DNA from: Diplonema papillatum | Taxonomy: Eukaryota > Euglenozoa > Diplonemea > Diplonemida > Diplonemidae | DNA: 64,000 nt | Reading direction: 5' to 3' | NCBI GenBank assembly: GCA_030068145.1 | Contig: JAPJBO010000424.1 | Location: 1 to 64,000, forward strand | In this document: piece after piece, positions 43,111 to 53,735 of the stretch | Position numbering within the stretch: the first letter of the stretch is position 1 | How the letters are laid out: each line of letters begins with the position of its first letter | Notes under the pieces: model-generated | The model's input: only the letters and a program-made list of their open reading frames with translations | What the model was told of the DNA's origin: nothing | The model's database searches: none | Program-made: the position numbers and the translations under genes

Positions 43111-43315
43111 TGCTTTTGGCACGGCTGGATGGGTTTCCGGTGTTGGCGGTGTGCTCCAGCTCCAGCACCGGTGTTAAACTGCGCGGTACACTTTTTTTTG
43201 CGGGCGTGGCGCACCCGCAAATCGAGTGTGAAAATCCGGTGCGATACCCGCAAAGCCAGTGTGAACCCGGTGTGATCACCTGTTTTTTGCGGGTGTCCAC
43301 TGGATTTCGCTCTGG

Positions 43316-44872
43316 GTTTGCAGGGTGTCACGGACTTTGCGGGGTGTCACACCGCGTTTCGCACTGGATTTTGCGGGGTGTCACACACGCGTTTCACACT
43401 GGATTTTGCGGGCGTTTCACACTGGATTTTGCGGGCGTTTCACACTGGATTTTGCGGGGTGTCACACCGCGTTTCACACTGGATTTTGCGGGGTGTCACA
43501 CCGCGTTTCACACTGGATTTTGCGGGGTGTCGCACCGCGTTTCACACTGGATTTTGCGGGGTGTACTGGATTTTGCAGGGTGTCACACCGCGTTTCGCAC
43601 TGGATTTTGCGGGGTGTCACACCGCGTTTCGCACTGGATTTTGCGGGGTGTCACACACGCGTTTCACACTGGATTTTGCGGGGTGTCACACCGCGTTTCA
43701 CACTGGATTTTGCAGGGTGTCACACCGCGTTTCGCACTGGATTTTGCGGGGTGTCACACTGCGTTTCACACTGGTTTTTGCGGGGTGTCACACCGCGTTT
43801 CACACTGGTTTTTGCGGGGTGTACTGGATTTTGCAGGGTGTCACACCGCGTTTCGCACTGGATTTTGCGGGGTGTCACACCGCGTTTCGCACTGGATTTT
43901 GCGGGGTGTCACCGCGTTTCACACTGGATTTTGCGGGGTGTCACCGCGTTTCACACTGGATTTTGCGGGGTGTCACACCGCGTTTCACACTGGATTTTGC
44001 AGGGTGTCACACCGCGTTTCGCACTGGATTTTGCGGGGTGTCACACTGCGTTTCACACTGGATTTTGCGGGGTGTCACACTGCGTTTCACACTGGATTTT
44101 GCGGGGTGTCACACCGCGTTTCACACTGGATTTTGCGGGGTGTCACACTGCGTTTCACACTGGATTTTGCGGGGTGTCACACCGCGTTTCACACTGGATT
44201 TTGCGGGGTGTCACACCGCGTTTCACACTGGATTTTGCGGGGTGTCACACACGCGTTTCACACTGGATTTTGCGGGCGTTTCACACTGGATTTTGCGGGG
44301 TGTCACACCGCGTTTCACACTGGATTTTGCGGGGTGTCGCACCGCGTTTCACACTGGATTTTGCGGGGTGTCACACCGCGTTTCACACTGGTTTTTGCGG
44401 GGTGTACTGGATTTTGCAGGGTGTCACACCGCGTTTCGCACTGGATTTTGCGGGGTGTCACACCGCGTTTCGCACTGGATTTTGCGGGGTGTCACACACG
44501 CGTTTCACACTGGATTTTGCGGGGTGTCACCGCGTTTCACACTGGATTTTGCGGGGTGTCACACCGCGTTTCACACTGGATTTTGCAGGGTGTCACACCG
44601 CGTTTCGCACTGGATTTTGCGGGGTGTCACACTGCGTTTCACACTGGATTTTGCGGGGTGTCACACTGCGTTTCACACTGGATTTTGCGGGGTGTCACAC
44701 TGCGTTTCACACTGGATTTTGCGGGGTGTCACACCGCGTTTCACACTGGATTTTGCGGGGTGTCACACTGCGTTTCACACTGGATTTTGCGGGGTGTCAC
44801 ACCGCGTTTCACACTGGATTTTGCGGGGTGTCACACCGCGTTTCACACTGGATTTTGCGGGGTGTCACACTC
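43316..44872 (+). repeat. 34-bp minisatellite, about 46 units, in a fold-back-like context
   Basis: The unit contains CTGGATTTTGCGGGGTGTCA and CACCGCGTTTCACA. Units vary (CACTGCG, CACACACG, 5-8-bp deletions, CTGGTTTTTG). The flanks (GCTCCAGCTCCAGCACC at 43154, GGGTGCCCACACCCGACA at 44880) resemble fold-back element P. All three plus frames stay open for about 550-650 codons because 34 is not a multiple of 3. Confidence 0.9.
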
Positions 44873-44989
44873 GATTTGCGGGTGCCCACACCCGACACTT
44901 TGACCGCTCGGTTAACTCCCCTCCCCCGGCACGTACACACAAAAATGGCACTTACTCGGACTGATATCCTCGAGGATGAAGTCAACTAG

Positions 44990-45740
44990 GGCACAGCGCC
45001 CGTTTGCAAGCTACCGCGCTGCGCGGATTTTGACGACGGGAAGTTTGACTGCCTATTCTTCTTTAGTGCTAGCAATCTTGCGGGTTTGCCCTTCAATGTA
45101 TTGTGCAGGCTAAAAAGACGTAGGCAGCGTGTTTTGATGGTGGATCAGAATTCCTTACCTGGATAAACACAGGGTAAATACAAGTGGGAAAACGATCAGC
45201 CGACACGCACAAAGCAATCTTGCGGGTTTGCCCTTCAGTGTTTTTACATAGCGCCAGCTTGAAAGGAAATGCTCGACGATGCTGCCCGACAAAGAACAGA
45301 AGGGATCCCAAGTGCTGTATCTACCGACCATGTGTTACGGATGTGAGGTCATGCGGGTCTACCCCTACACGACAAATCACACAAACACAACACTGAGTGA
45401 GAAAGCAACACACGGTGGTGTAAGCGAAGAGCAAAACGCAATCCCTCCCCATCCCCCTCCACGCCCCTGCTGTCTCCGGCTGCTTCGGCAGCTCGGCGAA
45501 GCTTCTACTGCTACTACTACCACTTCTGTTTCCGTTGTCTTCTCTTTCGTTCTCCTATCCCGCCAATCTCCCGCTCTCCCCCCGAAACAAAAAAAAGATT
45601 AAAAACCCATGCTCCACGATGGACCATGCTTTAGACGCGGCACGGCCGCGACTCACTGTCTTCTTTGCTTACTTGTTTGCGTTCGTTTCGTTTGGTGCTG
45701 GTAGGCAACCGCGTCCGACTTGAGGCCAAGTAGAAAAAAA
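44990..45740. other. Repeats upstream of the PPR-like locus
   Basis: 45105-45205 matches 11150-11250 and 27505-27595. 45263-45430 is R5 copy 3. The rest is unassigned pyrimidine-rich DNA. Confidence 0.5.
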
Positions 45741-45950
45741 GATGGAGCAGCCCCATGCGACGGGCGAGGGAATGGTTCCGACAGATGGCGATGCGGCGAG
45801 TTCGAGGCCAGGAGTGGGTGCGAAGTGAAGGCCCCTTCAGAAGCTTGAGGTCTTGAAGGCTTCCTCTGGGGGCTCGGCCCCCGTCGCGCACACAGCTGCG
45901 CTGAAGGCGGTCTTGCAATCACGCAGGCCGGCCGACTTCAGACCAAGAAA
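45741..45950 (+). pseudogene. Partial copy 1 of the PPR-like gene's 5' part
   Basis: Matches 46503-46690 from GGAGCAGCCCCATGCGACGG through CAGAAGCTTGAGGTCTTGAA to the Thr-Ala-Ala-Leu-Lys codons, with small deletions and frame breaks. Confidence 0.75.
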
Positions 45951-46149
45951 AAGTAGTTTGTCAGCGAAATTAGAACACTCCCCCTCGCTTGACATCTTCT
46001 TCGAATATGACTTGATGCGACATGTTTGATGCTAGCATCAAACGTGCATGAAAGCCAGTGCCTTCTGGCTAACAATACACTAAGATCCTGTGATTGCGGT
46101 TTCTGTCCAGATAGAATTTTTACGCCTCAGGAATCTGCAACGCGGATTG

Positions 46150-46298
46150 GAGGAGGCTGGCTCGAAGATGTCCCATGCGACGGGCGAGGGATGGTTCCGA
46201 CAGATGGCGATGCGGCGAGTTCGAGGCCAGGAGTGGGTGCGAAGTGTAGGCCCCTTCAGAAGCTTGAGGTCTTGAAGGCTTCCTCTGGGGGTTGTTAG
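46150..46298 (+). pseudogene. Partial copy 2 of the PPR-like gene's 5' part
   Basis: Same segment as copy 1 but shorter; ends after AAGGCTTCCTCTGGGGG. Each copy is followed by the short CCCCCT...GATTTTCCCCCC repeat (46295-46390 for this one). Confidence 0.75.
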
Positions 46299-46511
46299 AA
46301 CACCCCCCCTGACTTGACATTTTTCTGACAGCATCAAACGTGCATGAAAGGCAGTGTCCTGTCTAAACGTTAAACTAAGATTTTCCCCCCGTGAGTGTGC
46401 ACTTCGTTTTCGTTTTACGGTCCAGATCGAATTTCTTACGCCTCAGGATTCTGTAGTTGCGGATAGGAGGAAGGAGGAAGGCTGGCTCGAAGATGTGCGT
46501 GGAGCAGCCCC

Positions 46512-49094
46512 ATGCGACGGGAGAGGGAATGGTTTCCGAATGATGGAGATGCGGCGAGGATGCTGTCGAGGCAGGGGTGGGTGCGCAGTGAAGGCGCGTA
46601 TCAGAAGCTTGAGGTCTTGAAGGCTTCCGGGTGGGAGCTTGGCCCCGTCGCGCACACAGCCGCGCTGAAGGCCGCCACGCAGGCCGCCGACTTCACCGGC
46701 GGCAAGCGCGTGATGGCGAGCATGATCCGGAGCAACGTGAGCGTGGACGACACTCTCGCTGACACCCTCCTCCACACCCTGGCGGCAACACCGGGCGTGG
46801 AGCCCTTCGAGCTGCTGGCGTTTGTGTCCCGGCTCCGCGGAGAGGGCCTCAGCGTGGGGCTCGACGCCTTGTGCATCGCCCTGCTGAAGTGCACGGCCCG
46901 CTCCGGCTCGGGCGACGCCGGCGAGGTCTGGCGGCAGTTCGCCGAGGCGGCGCCGCGGGTTCAGCAGATCCGGGCGTGCTGCGTGGCGCGGCTCGAGACG
47001 TGCGCGACCCTCGCCGAGGCCCGGTGCGTGGTCGCCGCGATGAAGGCGGCGGGCCTCTCGTGCACGGTGTTCCCAGTCCTGCGGGGGCTGCTCACGGCCG
47101 CGGTGACGGAGGCAACCCGCCACCACGAGCGGGCAACAGACGAGCCCCGCCGCTTCGAGCGGCCAACCGAAGCACCCGACTCCCCAGTGGATCAAGCCCA
47201 CTGTGACGAGAATCCAAAGAGTGCAACCCAGTGCCACGAGCGTGCACCAAACGAAAAAACCTACGGCTTCGAGCGTCCAACCGAAGGGTCCCGCACTTCA
47301 ATGGACGAAACCCAGTGTGACGGCCCATCACAACGCCGCGAGAGTCCAGGGGGCGAAAGGTACGGCCACGAGCCTGTAACCGACGACTCTTCACTGGACG
47401 AAGCCCACTGTGACGAGCATCCGAAAGGCGCAACCCAATACCGCGAGAGTCCAGGAGGCGAAAAGCATCGCCACGAGCATACGACAGACGAAAATCATTC
47501 AATAAAAGCGTGTCACTCTTCAGTGGATGACGAGCATTCGAAGGGCGCAACCCAATGCTGCGAGAGTCCAGGGGGCGGAAGGCATCGCCACGAGCATGCA
47601 ACAGACGGAAGTCGTCCAACGAAAGCGTGTCACTCTTCAGCGGATGACGAGCATCCGAAGGGCGCAACCCAATGCCGCGAGAGTCCAGGGGGCGAAAGGC
47701 ATCGCCACGAGCATGCAACAGACAAAATTCGTCCAACGAAAGCGTGTCACTCTTCAGCGGATGACGAGCATCCGAAGGGTGCAACCCAATGCCGCGAGAG
47801 TCCAGGGGGCGGAAGGCATCGCCACGAGCATGCAACAGACAAAATTCGTCCAACGAAAGCGTGTCACTCTTCAGCGGATGACGAGCATCCGAAGGGTGCA
47901 ACCCAATGCCGCGAGAGTCCAGGGGGCGGAAGGCATCGCCACGAGCATGCAACAGACAAAATTCGTCCAACGAAAGCGTGTCACTCTTCAGCGGATGACG
48001 AGCATCCGAAGGGTGCAACCCAATGCCGCGAGAGTCCAGGGGGCGGAAGGCATCGCCACGAGCATGCAACAGACAAAATTCGTCCAACGAAAGCGTGTCA
48101 CTCTTCAGCGGATGACGAGCATCCGAAGGGTGCAACCCAATGCCGCGAGAGTCCAGGGGGCGGAAGGCATCGCCACGAGCATGCAACAGACAAAATTCGT
48201 CCAACGAAAGCGTGTCACTCTTCAGCGGATGACGAGCATCCGAAGGGTGCAACCCAATGCCGCGAGAGTCCAGGGGGCGGAAGGCATCGCCACGAGCATA
48301 CGACAGACGAAAATCATTCAATAAAAGCGTGTCACTCTTCAGTGGATGACGAGCATTCGAAGGGCGCAACCCAATGCTGCGAGAGTCCAGGGGGCGGAAG
48401 GCATCGCCACGAGCATACGACAGACGAAAATCATTCAATAAAAGCGTGTCACTCTTCAGTGGATGACGAGCATTCGAAGGGCGCAACCCAATGCCGCGAG
48501 AGTCCAGGGGGCGGAAGGCATCGCCACGAGCATGCAACAGACGAAAGTCGTCCAATAAAAGCGTGTCACTCTTCAGTGGATGACGAGCATCCGAAGGGTG
48601 CAACCCAATGCCGTGAGAGTCCAGGGGGCGAAAGGCATCGCGAGCGTCCTGCGGTACACGCAGTGCACGACGCAACGCCGGGCTGTGCAGAGGCGGATGA
48701 GGCCAGCTCGATCGCTCGCGGCGTCGTGGCCGTTCTGCGGTCGTTTCGGAAGCTGAGCCTGACGCCCGGACAGCGGCAGGAGTTGTTCATCCTCCTCTCG
48801 CGCCTGCCGCGCGGGTTCGCGCTGGTGAAGAGCCTCTGGCCGCTTCTCGCGCGCGACGGAGCCCCGCCGCTCTCGTGCCACGTCGCGCTCATCCGCTCCG
48901 CCGCCTTCGACCGCCAGCAGCGCGCTTTGGAAGTCGCCCTCTTGGCTTTCGATGCCGCCGTTGCGCTGGGCCACCGCACCAGCCGCACGTTGTGGGTCGC
49001 CATCATCAACTGCGCGGCACTCCACGGGTCGCATCAGCGGGCCCGCAGCTTGGCGCGCGAGGGCCTTCGTCGCGGCATTCTGAAGGATGCTTAG
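46512..49094 (+). CDS. PPR-like protein with a 39-residue in-frame minisatellite
   Basis: 860 codons from ATG 46512 to TAG at 49092-49094. Residues about 40-200 are repeated helical pairs with PPR-like wording (HTAALKAATQAADFTGGKRV, EARCVVAAMKAAGLSC). Residues about 200-715 are low complexity: degenerate repeats, then 39-residue units (117 bp) containing CRESPGGGRHRHEH and KACHSSADDEHPKGATQ, of which about ten are close copies. Residues 720-860 return to PPR-like helices (CHVALIRSAAFDRQQRALEV, TLWVAIINCAALHGSHQRAR). PPR proteins usually bind organellar RNA; that is an inference here, and no clear targeting peptide is visible. The N-terminus is uncertain: in-frame coding may extend upstream through an intron, and the first 30 codons are also present in the upstream broken copies. 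Confidence 0.75.
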   Translation: MRREREWFPNDGDAARMLSRQGWVRSEGAYQKLEVLKASGWELGPVAHTAALKAATQAADFTGGKRVMASMIRSNVSVDDTLADTLLHTLAATPGVEPFELLAFVSRLRGEGLSVGLDALCIALLKCTARSGSGDAGEVWRQFAEAAPRVQQIRACCVARLETCATLAEARCVVAAMKAAGLSCTVFPVLRGLLTAAVTEATRHHERATDEPRRFERPTEAPDSPVDQAHCDENPKSATQCHERAPNEKTYGFERPTEGSRTSMDETQCDGPSQRRESPGGERYGHEPVTDDSSLDEAHCDEHPKGATQYRESPGGEKHRHEHTTDENHSIKACHSSVDDEHSKGATQCCESPGGGRHRHEHATDGSRPTKACHSSADDEHPKGATQCRESPGGERHRHEHATDKIRPTKACHSSADDEHPKGATQCRESPGGGRHRHEHATDKIRPTKACHSSADDEHPKGATQCRESPGGGRHRHEHATDKIRPTKACHSSADDEHPKGATQCRESPGGGRHRHEHATDKIRPTKACHSSADDEHPKGATQCRESPGGGRHRHEHATDKIRPTKACHSSADDEHPKGATQCRESPGGGRHRHEHTTDENHSIKACHSSVDDEHSKGATQCCESPGGGRHRHEHTTDENHSIKACHSSVDDEHSKGATQCRESPGGGRHRHEHATDESRPIKACHSSVDDEHPKGATQCRESPGGERHRERPAVHAVHDATPGCAEADEASSIARGVVAVLRSFRKLSLTPGQRQELFILLSRLPRGFALVKSLWPLLARDGAPPLSCHVALIRSAAFDRQQRALEVALLAFDAAVALGHRTSRTLWVAIINCAALHGSHQRARSLAREGLRRGILKDA
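47430..48645 (+). repeat. 117-bp coding minisatellite inside the PPR-like gene
   Basis: About ten units; six from 47600 to 48300 are almost identical (for example GACAAAATTCGTCCAACGAA every 117 bp), while outer units carry ATTCAATAAAAGCG variants. The period keeps the frame. Confidence 0.95.
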
Positions 49095-49420
49095 CCCAGC
49101 ACGATTGAACGAACCTTTCCTTTGGTGAGTTACTCAGGGCACATCGGATTTATCGGGCCACGACTAGCTTCGGCGAACGGCAACTTCCAAATTCACATCC
49201 AGATCCCGTGTCTTCAACCGGGTCTATACGAGTCCGAATGGACCGGCGGGCGTAACGCACTGAGGAGCCTTGTTGTGGATGCCTTGTCCGGGAACAAAGC
49301 TCCTTGTTAGTCTCAGCTGCCCAGCACACGTTCGGACGAACCTCTTTTTGGGGTAGGTGCCTGTTCCCAGGACAAAATGAAGCTGGTCCCTTGTTATCCC
49401 CCCCTATTCGACATACTTGG

Positions 49421-49649
49421 CACGCTAGGCCCTACCGCTCGTGCCACGTCGCGCTCATCAGCTCCGCCGCCCTTCGACCGCCAGCAGCGCGCTTTGGAAG
49501 CTTTCGATGCCGCCGTTGCGCTGGGCCACCGCACCAGCCGCACGTTGTGGGTCGCCATCATCAACTGCGCGGCACTCCACAGGTCGCATCAGCGGGCCCG
49601 CAGCTTGGCACGCGAGGGCCTTCGTCGCGGCATTTTGAAGGATGCTTAG
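49421..49649 (+). pseudogene. Partial copy of the PPR-like gene's 3' end
   Basis: Matches 48870-49110 (CGTGCCACGTCGCGCTCATC ... GGCATTTTGAAGGATGCTTAG and on into the 3' flank) with a small internal deletion removing the VALLA codons and a frameshift near the start. Confidence 0.85.
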
Positions 49650-50532
49650 CCCAGCACGATTGAACGAACTGGAAAAGTCCTTCCTTCCAGCCCAGTTCCA
49701 CCGACACGAACGATTTAGGCGGATATCTGTCTCCAGTAAAACAGCTTTGTTGGAGTGTAGTGGGTGCCCCGCCCCTCTTCACCACCTTGGGCCTGGTTGT
49801 TTGCAGCCTGTTCTTTCTGCTGTGGGGCTGCATCAACCCACTTTTGCAGCACCCTCAACTCTCTAGCTCGACCCAGCGCTTGCCGCTTGCCGCCTCCCTA
49901 CAGAAGACTGCCGCACTTCTCAGGGCTCGTCATTCTCGTTCTTCTAGCCCTCCCAGCGCTCATGCCATTCGCACTCTGCCAAACGGTTCGTCCTGCTCCA
50001 GTTCGGACCGGAACCTGCCGTTGATATTGAGGGTTTCCCTGGCAATTCGGAGTTTGCCAGCAGCTTTTTATGTCGCGTGCATATCGCCGCACAAGACGGT
50101 GTAGACGCGAAACAGAGACATTTGCATCGCGAGTGGAGAGAACATCCGCAATCTATGCGGTGAGTAGCAGAAAGGCATGCCAGCCATCCCTGGTTTCTAG
50201 AAGTCTATTGCCCGCGGCAAGTGAGCGATCCAAACGATAGTCCGGCAGGTGATGGCGCCCTGGGCATTAGCCTTGGCGTGAACCAAACGAAGCCTTGACT
50301 TGATGAGAATTTGGACGACATGAAATGCCCACACGATCATTTTCCTACAATAAGCCATGCGCATGCCGACGAGCAAAGTAGTCCCGTAAACATTGCATTT
50401 CCTTATTCGAAGCCGGGCAAATGGATGGTGGAGAGAAAGGGCACCCGTGCACCCGTCAGTTTTGAATGGGTATTATGGACACTAGCGCAGCCAGTATAAC
50501 CAATACCTCCAGGTGAAAAGGAAGGCACGGGC
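49650..50532. other. Intergenic region between the PPR-like and amidase genes
   Basis: No repeat family or exon recognised; it probably contains the amidase promoter. Confidence 0.35.
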
Positions 50533-51756
50533 ATGACGACAAGCAAGGTGGCCCGGCATGTGGTGGAGTCCGGCCGTAACGTGGCGTTCACTTGTTTGAA
50601 GCCAGGCCACCTGCCCGCGGGGCACGGGAGACTCGAAGGCTACCGCTTGGGCGTGAAGGACCTGTACGACGTCGCGGGGCTGCCGACGTCAGCGGGGAAC
50701 CCGGACTGGTTGAACAGCCATCCGGTGCCGAAGGAAACGAACGCGGCGGTGGAGAAACTCGTGGCGGCCGGCGCGGAGTTCGTGGGGAAGTCCCTGACGG
50801 ACGAGCTGGCGTTCAGCTTACACGGGTGCAACTATCACTACGGGACTCCGGTCAACGCAGTCACGCCGGACAGATTGCCCGGGGGGTCGTCCAGCGGGAG
50901 CGCTGTGTTGGTCGGGACTGGTGAGGTTGACATCGGGCTCGGGACCGACACGGGCGGGTCTGTGCGCGTGCCCGCGAGCTACAACGGGATCTTCGGCATC
51001 CGGACTACCCACGGGGCGATCCCCATGGACAACATGGTCGCGCTGGCGCCGCGGTTCGACACGATCGGCTGGTTCTGCCGCGACGCAGCGCTGCTTAAGG
51101 CGGTGGGTGACCAGCTGCTCTCGGGCCTGCCGGGGCCGGGCGAGGCGAAGCCCCGGCTGATATTCCCGACGCGGGTCTGGAGGGAGGTCGGCTACGGCAA
51201 GCTCGTCGAGGAGTACTGGCGGAAGTGGGCCGAAACGTGGCCCGTCGAAGAGAAGGAAGGGCCGTCCGTCGCCGACCTCGAAGCGGCGAGCGCCGCGTTC
51301 AAAACGCTGCAGGGCCGCCAGGTGTGGAGCGTCCACGGCGCGTGGATCACGGATGCCCGCCCGACATTCGGCGCCGACGTCCAAAGCCGCTTCTCGGCCG
51401 CCGAGGCTGCGACGGAGGCTCAAGAGCAGGCGGCGGAGGCCGCCGGCGCCGTCGCCAACGAGTGGCTGGAGCGGCTCTTCGGCGAGCCCCCTCCCGGCGA
51501 CACCGAGTCGTACCCGGTCGTCCTGTGGCCGACGACGCCCGGCAGCGCGCCGCTGCTCACCGCGTCCGGGGCGGCGCTGGAGGCCTACCGGGCGCTCCTC
51601 CTCGGCCTGACCAGTCCCGCTGGGCTCGCCGGGTGTCCGCAGGTCCACATGCCGTTGACGGAAGCTGAAGACGGGGGCGCTGTCGGCATCTCGCTCATCG
51701 GGCGCCGCAACGCGGATCGCTTGCTTTTGGACCTCGCAGTGCGGATGAACGAGTAG
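50533..51756 (+). CDS. Amidase-signature enzyme, AMI1-like
   Basis: 407 codons, ATG 50533 to TAG 51756, no intron evident. Amidase-signature enzymes hydrolyse amides with a Ser-cisSer-Lys triad. Here K42 (GVKDLYDV), S119 (PGGSSSGSA) and S143 (GTDTGGSVRVPAS) are present with the family spacing (77 and 24 residues). NPDWLNSH, NYHYGTPVN and FDTIGWFCRD are closest to plant AMI1-type amidases, which cleave indole-3-acetamide and related amides; length fits (AMI1 is about 425). The substrate here is not known. No signal peptide or membrane segment. An Ala/Glu-rich segment (AAEAATEAQEQAAEAAG) lies between the catalytic core and the C-terminal strand region. The 3' third has been copied several times downstream. 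It could be vertically inherited or transferred; the sequence alone does not decide. Confidence 0.9.
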   Translation: MTTSKVARHVVESGRNVAFTCLKPGHLPAGHGRLEGYRLGVKDLYDVAGLPTSAGNPDWLNSHPVPKETNAAVEKLVAAGAEFVGKSLTDELAFSLHGCNYHYGTPVNAVTPDRLPGGSSSGSAVLVGTGEVDIGLGTDTGGSVRVPASYNGIFGIRTTHGAIPMDNMVALAPRFDTIGWFCRDAALLKAVGDQLLSGLPGPGEAKPRLIFPTRVWREVGYGKLVEEYWRKWAETWPVEEKEGPSVADLEAASAAFKTLQGRQVWSVHGAWITDARPTFGADVQSRFSAAEAATEAQEQAAEAAGAVANEWLERLFGEPPPGDTESYPVVLWPTTPGSAPLLTASGAALEAYRALLLGLTSPAGLAGCPQVHMPLTEAEDGGAVGISLIGRRNADRLLLDLAVRMNE

Positions 51757-52257
51757 GCAGGCGGAGCCTCCTGCAGGATTTCAGACGAGAAGGACATTCC
51801 ATCGCTTCAATCGATTCGCGAAGAGAATCGGGGACACGGGGAGACGAGAGAGATGCACTGCCCGACGCGGGGAACAGGCAACGGTAGTTGCGCTGTGTCG
51901 TGTCGGTGGCTCGCAGGTGCCGGGGGAGCGGGGAAGCTAAATGAAGCCTGCCTCCGTTCGTATTCTTCTTTTTTCGCTGCCTTCCTCCTCTCATTCGTTT
52001 TCCACCACCGCCGAGGCTGCGACAGAGGCCGACGAGCAGGCGGGGGACGTTCTTTGAGACGAGAAGGAGTACATTCCGTCGCCTGAGGTGATGCCTCGAG
52101 TGGATCACGGAGAAACGCCCTGTGACTACAGTGTGGCTACGTCCTCGATCGAAGGGGTCTGAGCCATGCGCCCCATGCCTCACAAGTACGCCAGCCAGCC
52201 GTAGTAAACGCACCGCACACGAACAAGCCCTCCCCCCGGAGGCATACAACCACCGCC
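51757..52257 (+). repeat. 3' flank of the amidase gene with scrambled copies of its end
   Basis: Contains CCGCCGAGGCTGCGACAGAG and GAGACGAGAAGGAGTACATT fragments derived from the gene and its 3'UTR. 52015-52257 recurs almost exactly at 52907-53160. Confidence 0.7.
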
Positions 52258-52652
52258 CGAAGTTCGGCGCCGACGTCCAAAGCCGCTTCTCGGCCGCCGA
52301 GGCTGCGACGGAGGCTCAAGAGCAGGCGGCGGAGGCCGCCGGCGCCGTCGCCAACGAGTGGCTGGAGCGGCTCTTCGGCGAGCCCCCTCCCGGCGACACC
52401 GAGTCGTACCCGGTCGTCCTGAGGCCGACGACGCCCGGCAGCGCGCCGCTGCTCACCGCGTCCGGGGCGGCGCTGGAGGCCTACCGGGCGCTCCTCCTCG
52501 GCCTGACCAGTCCCGCTGGGCTCGCCGGGTGTCCGCGGTTCCACATGCCGTTGACGGAAGCTGAAGACGGGGGCGCTGTCGGCATCTCGCTCATCGGGCG
52601 CCGCAACGCGGATCGCTTGCTTTTGGACCTCGCAGTGCGGATGAATGAGTAG
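52258..52652 (+). pseudogene. 3'-terminal copy 1 of the amidase gene
   Basis: Copies 51362-51756 with very few changes (for example CTGTGG to CTGAGG, CAGGTC to CGGTTC), including the stop codon, and is still fully open. It lacks the whole catalytic triad, so it cannot be an active amidase. Confidence 0.9.
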
Positions 52653-52739
52653 GCAGGCCTCCCTCCTGCACGGCTGTTGAGACAAGAAATACTACACATT
52701 CCGCCGCCGCAATGGAGTGAATCGTTTCCCGCTCATTCC

Positions 52740-52945
52740 ATGACCGACGACACCCGGCAGCGCCCCCGCCTTGCAGTGCGGATGAAAGAGTAGGCAGGCG
52801 GCGCCTCCTGCACGATTTGAGACGAGAAGGAGTGTATTCCATCGCCTCAATCGAGTGGATCCACGGAGAACCGTCCGAAGTTCGGCGCCGACGTCCAAAG
52901 CCGCTTCTCGGCCGCCGAGGCTGCGACAGAGGCCGACGAGCAGGC
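52740..52945 (+). pseudogene. Short scrambled amidase fragments
   Basis: 52770-52860 copies the gene end and 3'UTR (GCAGTGCGGATGAAAGAGTA...). 52875-52945 copies 70 bp from GAAGTTCGGCGCCGACGTCC. Confidence 0.8.
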
Positions 52946-53157
52946 GGGGGACGTTCTTTGAGACGAGAAGGAGTACATTCCGTCGCCTGAGGTGATGCCT
53001 CGAGTGGATCACGGAGAAACGCCCTGTGACTACAGTGTGGCTACGTCCTCGATCGAAGGGGTCTGAGCCATGCGCCCCATGCCTCACAAGTACGCCAGCC
53101 AGCCGTAGTAAACGCACCGCACACGAACAAGCCCTCCCCCCGGAGGCATACAACCAC

Positions 53158-53570
53158 CGCCCGAAGTTCGGCGCCGACGTCCAAAGCCGCTTCTCGGCCG
53201 CCGAGGCTGCGACGGAGGCTCAAGAGCAGGCGGCGGAGGCCGCCGGCGCCGTCGCCAACGAGTGGCTGGAGCGGCTCTTCGGCGAGCCCCCTCCCGGCGA
53301 CACCGAGTCGTACCCGGTCGTCCTGTGGCCGACGACGCCCGGCAGCGCGCCGCTGCTCACCGCGTCCGGGGCGGCGCTGGAGGCCTACCGGGCGCTCCTC
53401 CTCGGCCTGACCAGTCCCGCTGGGCTCGCCGGGTGTCCGCAGGTCCACATGCCGTCGGCAGAAGCTGAAGACGGGGGCGCTGTCGGCATCTCGCTCATCG
53501 GGCGCCGCAACGCGGATCGCTTGCATTTGAACCTTGCAGTGCGGATGAGCGAGCAGGCACAGACGAAGGA
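53158..53570 (+). pseudogene. 3'-terminal copy 2 of the amidase gene
   Basis: Same segment as copy 1 and nearly identical, but the normal stop is lost (GAGCAG in place of GAGTAG), so the frame runs on to 53631. A further scrap of the end (TTGCAGTGCGGATGACTGCG) is at 53714-53735. Confidence 0.85.
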
Positions 53571-53735
53571 ATACATGTCGTCACCGCCAACGAAACGGGG
53601 ATCGTTTTTCGGACACTTCCCGTTGTTCTGACTGATGGTCCGCAAGTCCAGTTGCTGTTGGCAGGGGTCGCTTTACTGGCCGCAATTTAGCCACCGATAG
53701 CTTGCTTCTAACCTTGCAGTGCGGATGACTGCGCA

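Noticed and set aside
43316..44872. Three long plus-strand frames (about 550-650 codons) with repeats such as HTGFCGVSHRVSHWIL
   Set aside because: They are the three readings of one 34-bp minisatellite without stop codons; all frames are equally open and none has a start or domain.
47092..48675. 527-codon minus-strand frame opposite the PPR-like gene
   Set aside because: Antisense shadow of the 117-bp array; the plus strand has the PPR-like flanks and ends in a stop shared with the downstream partial copy.
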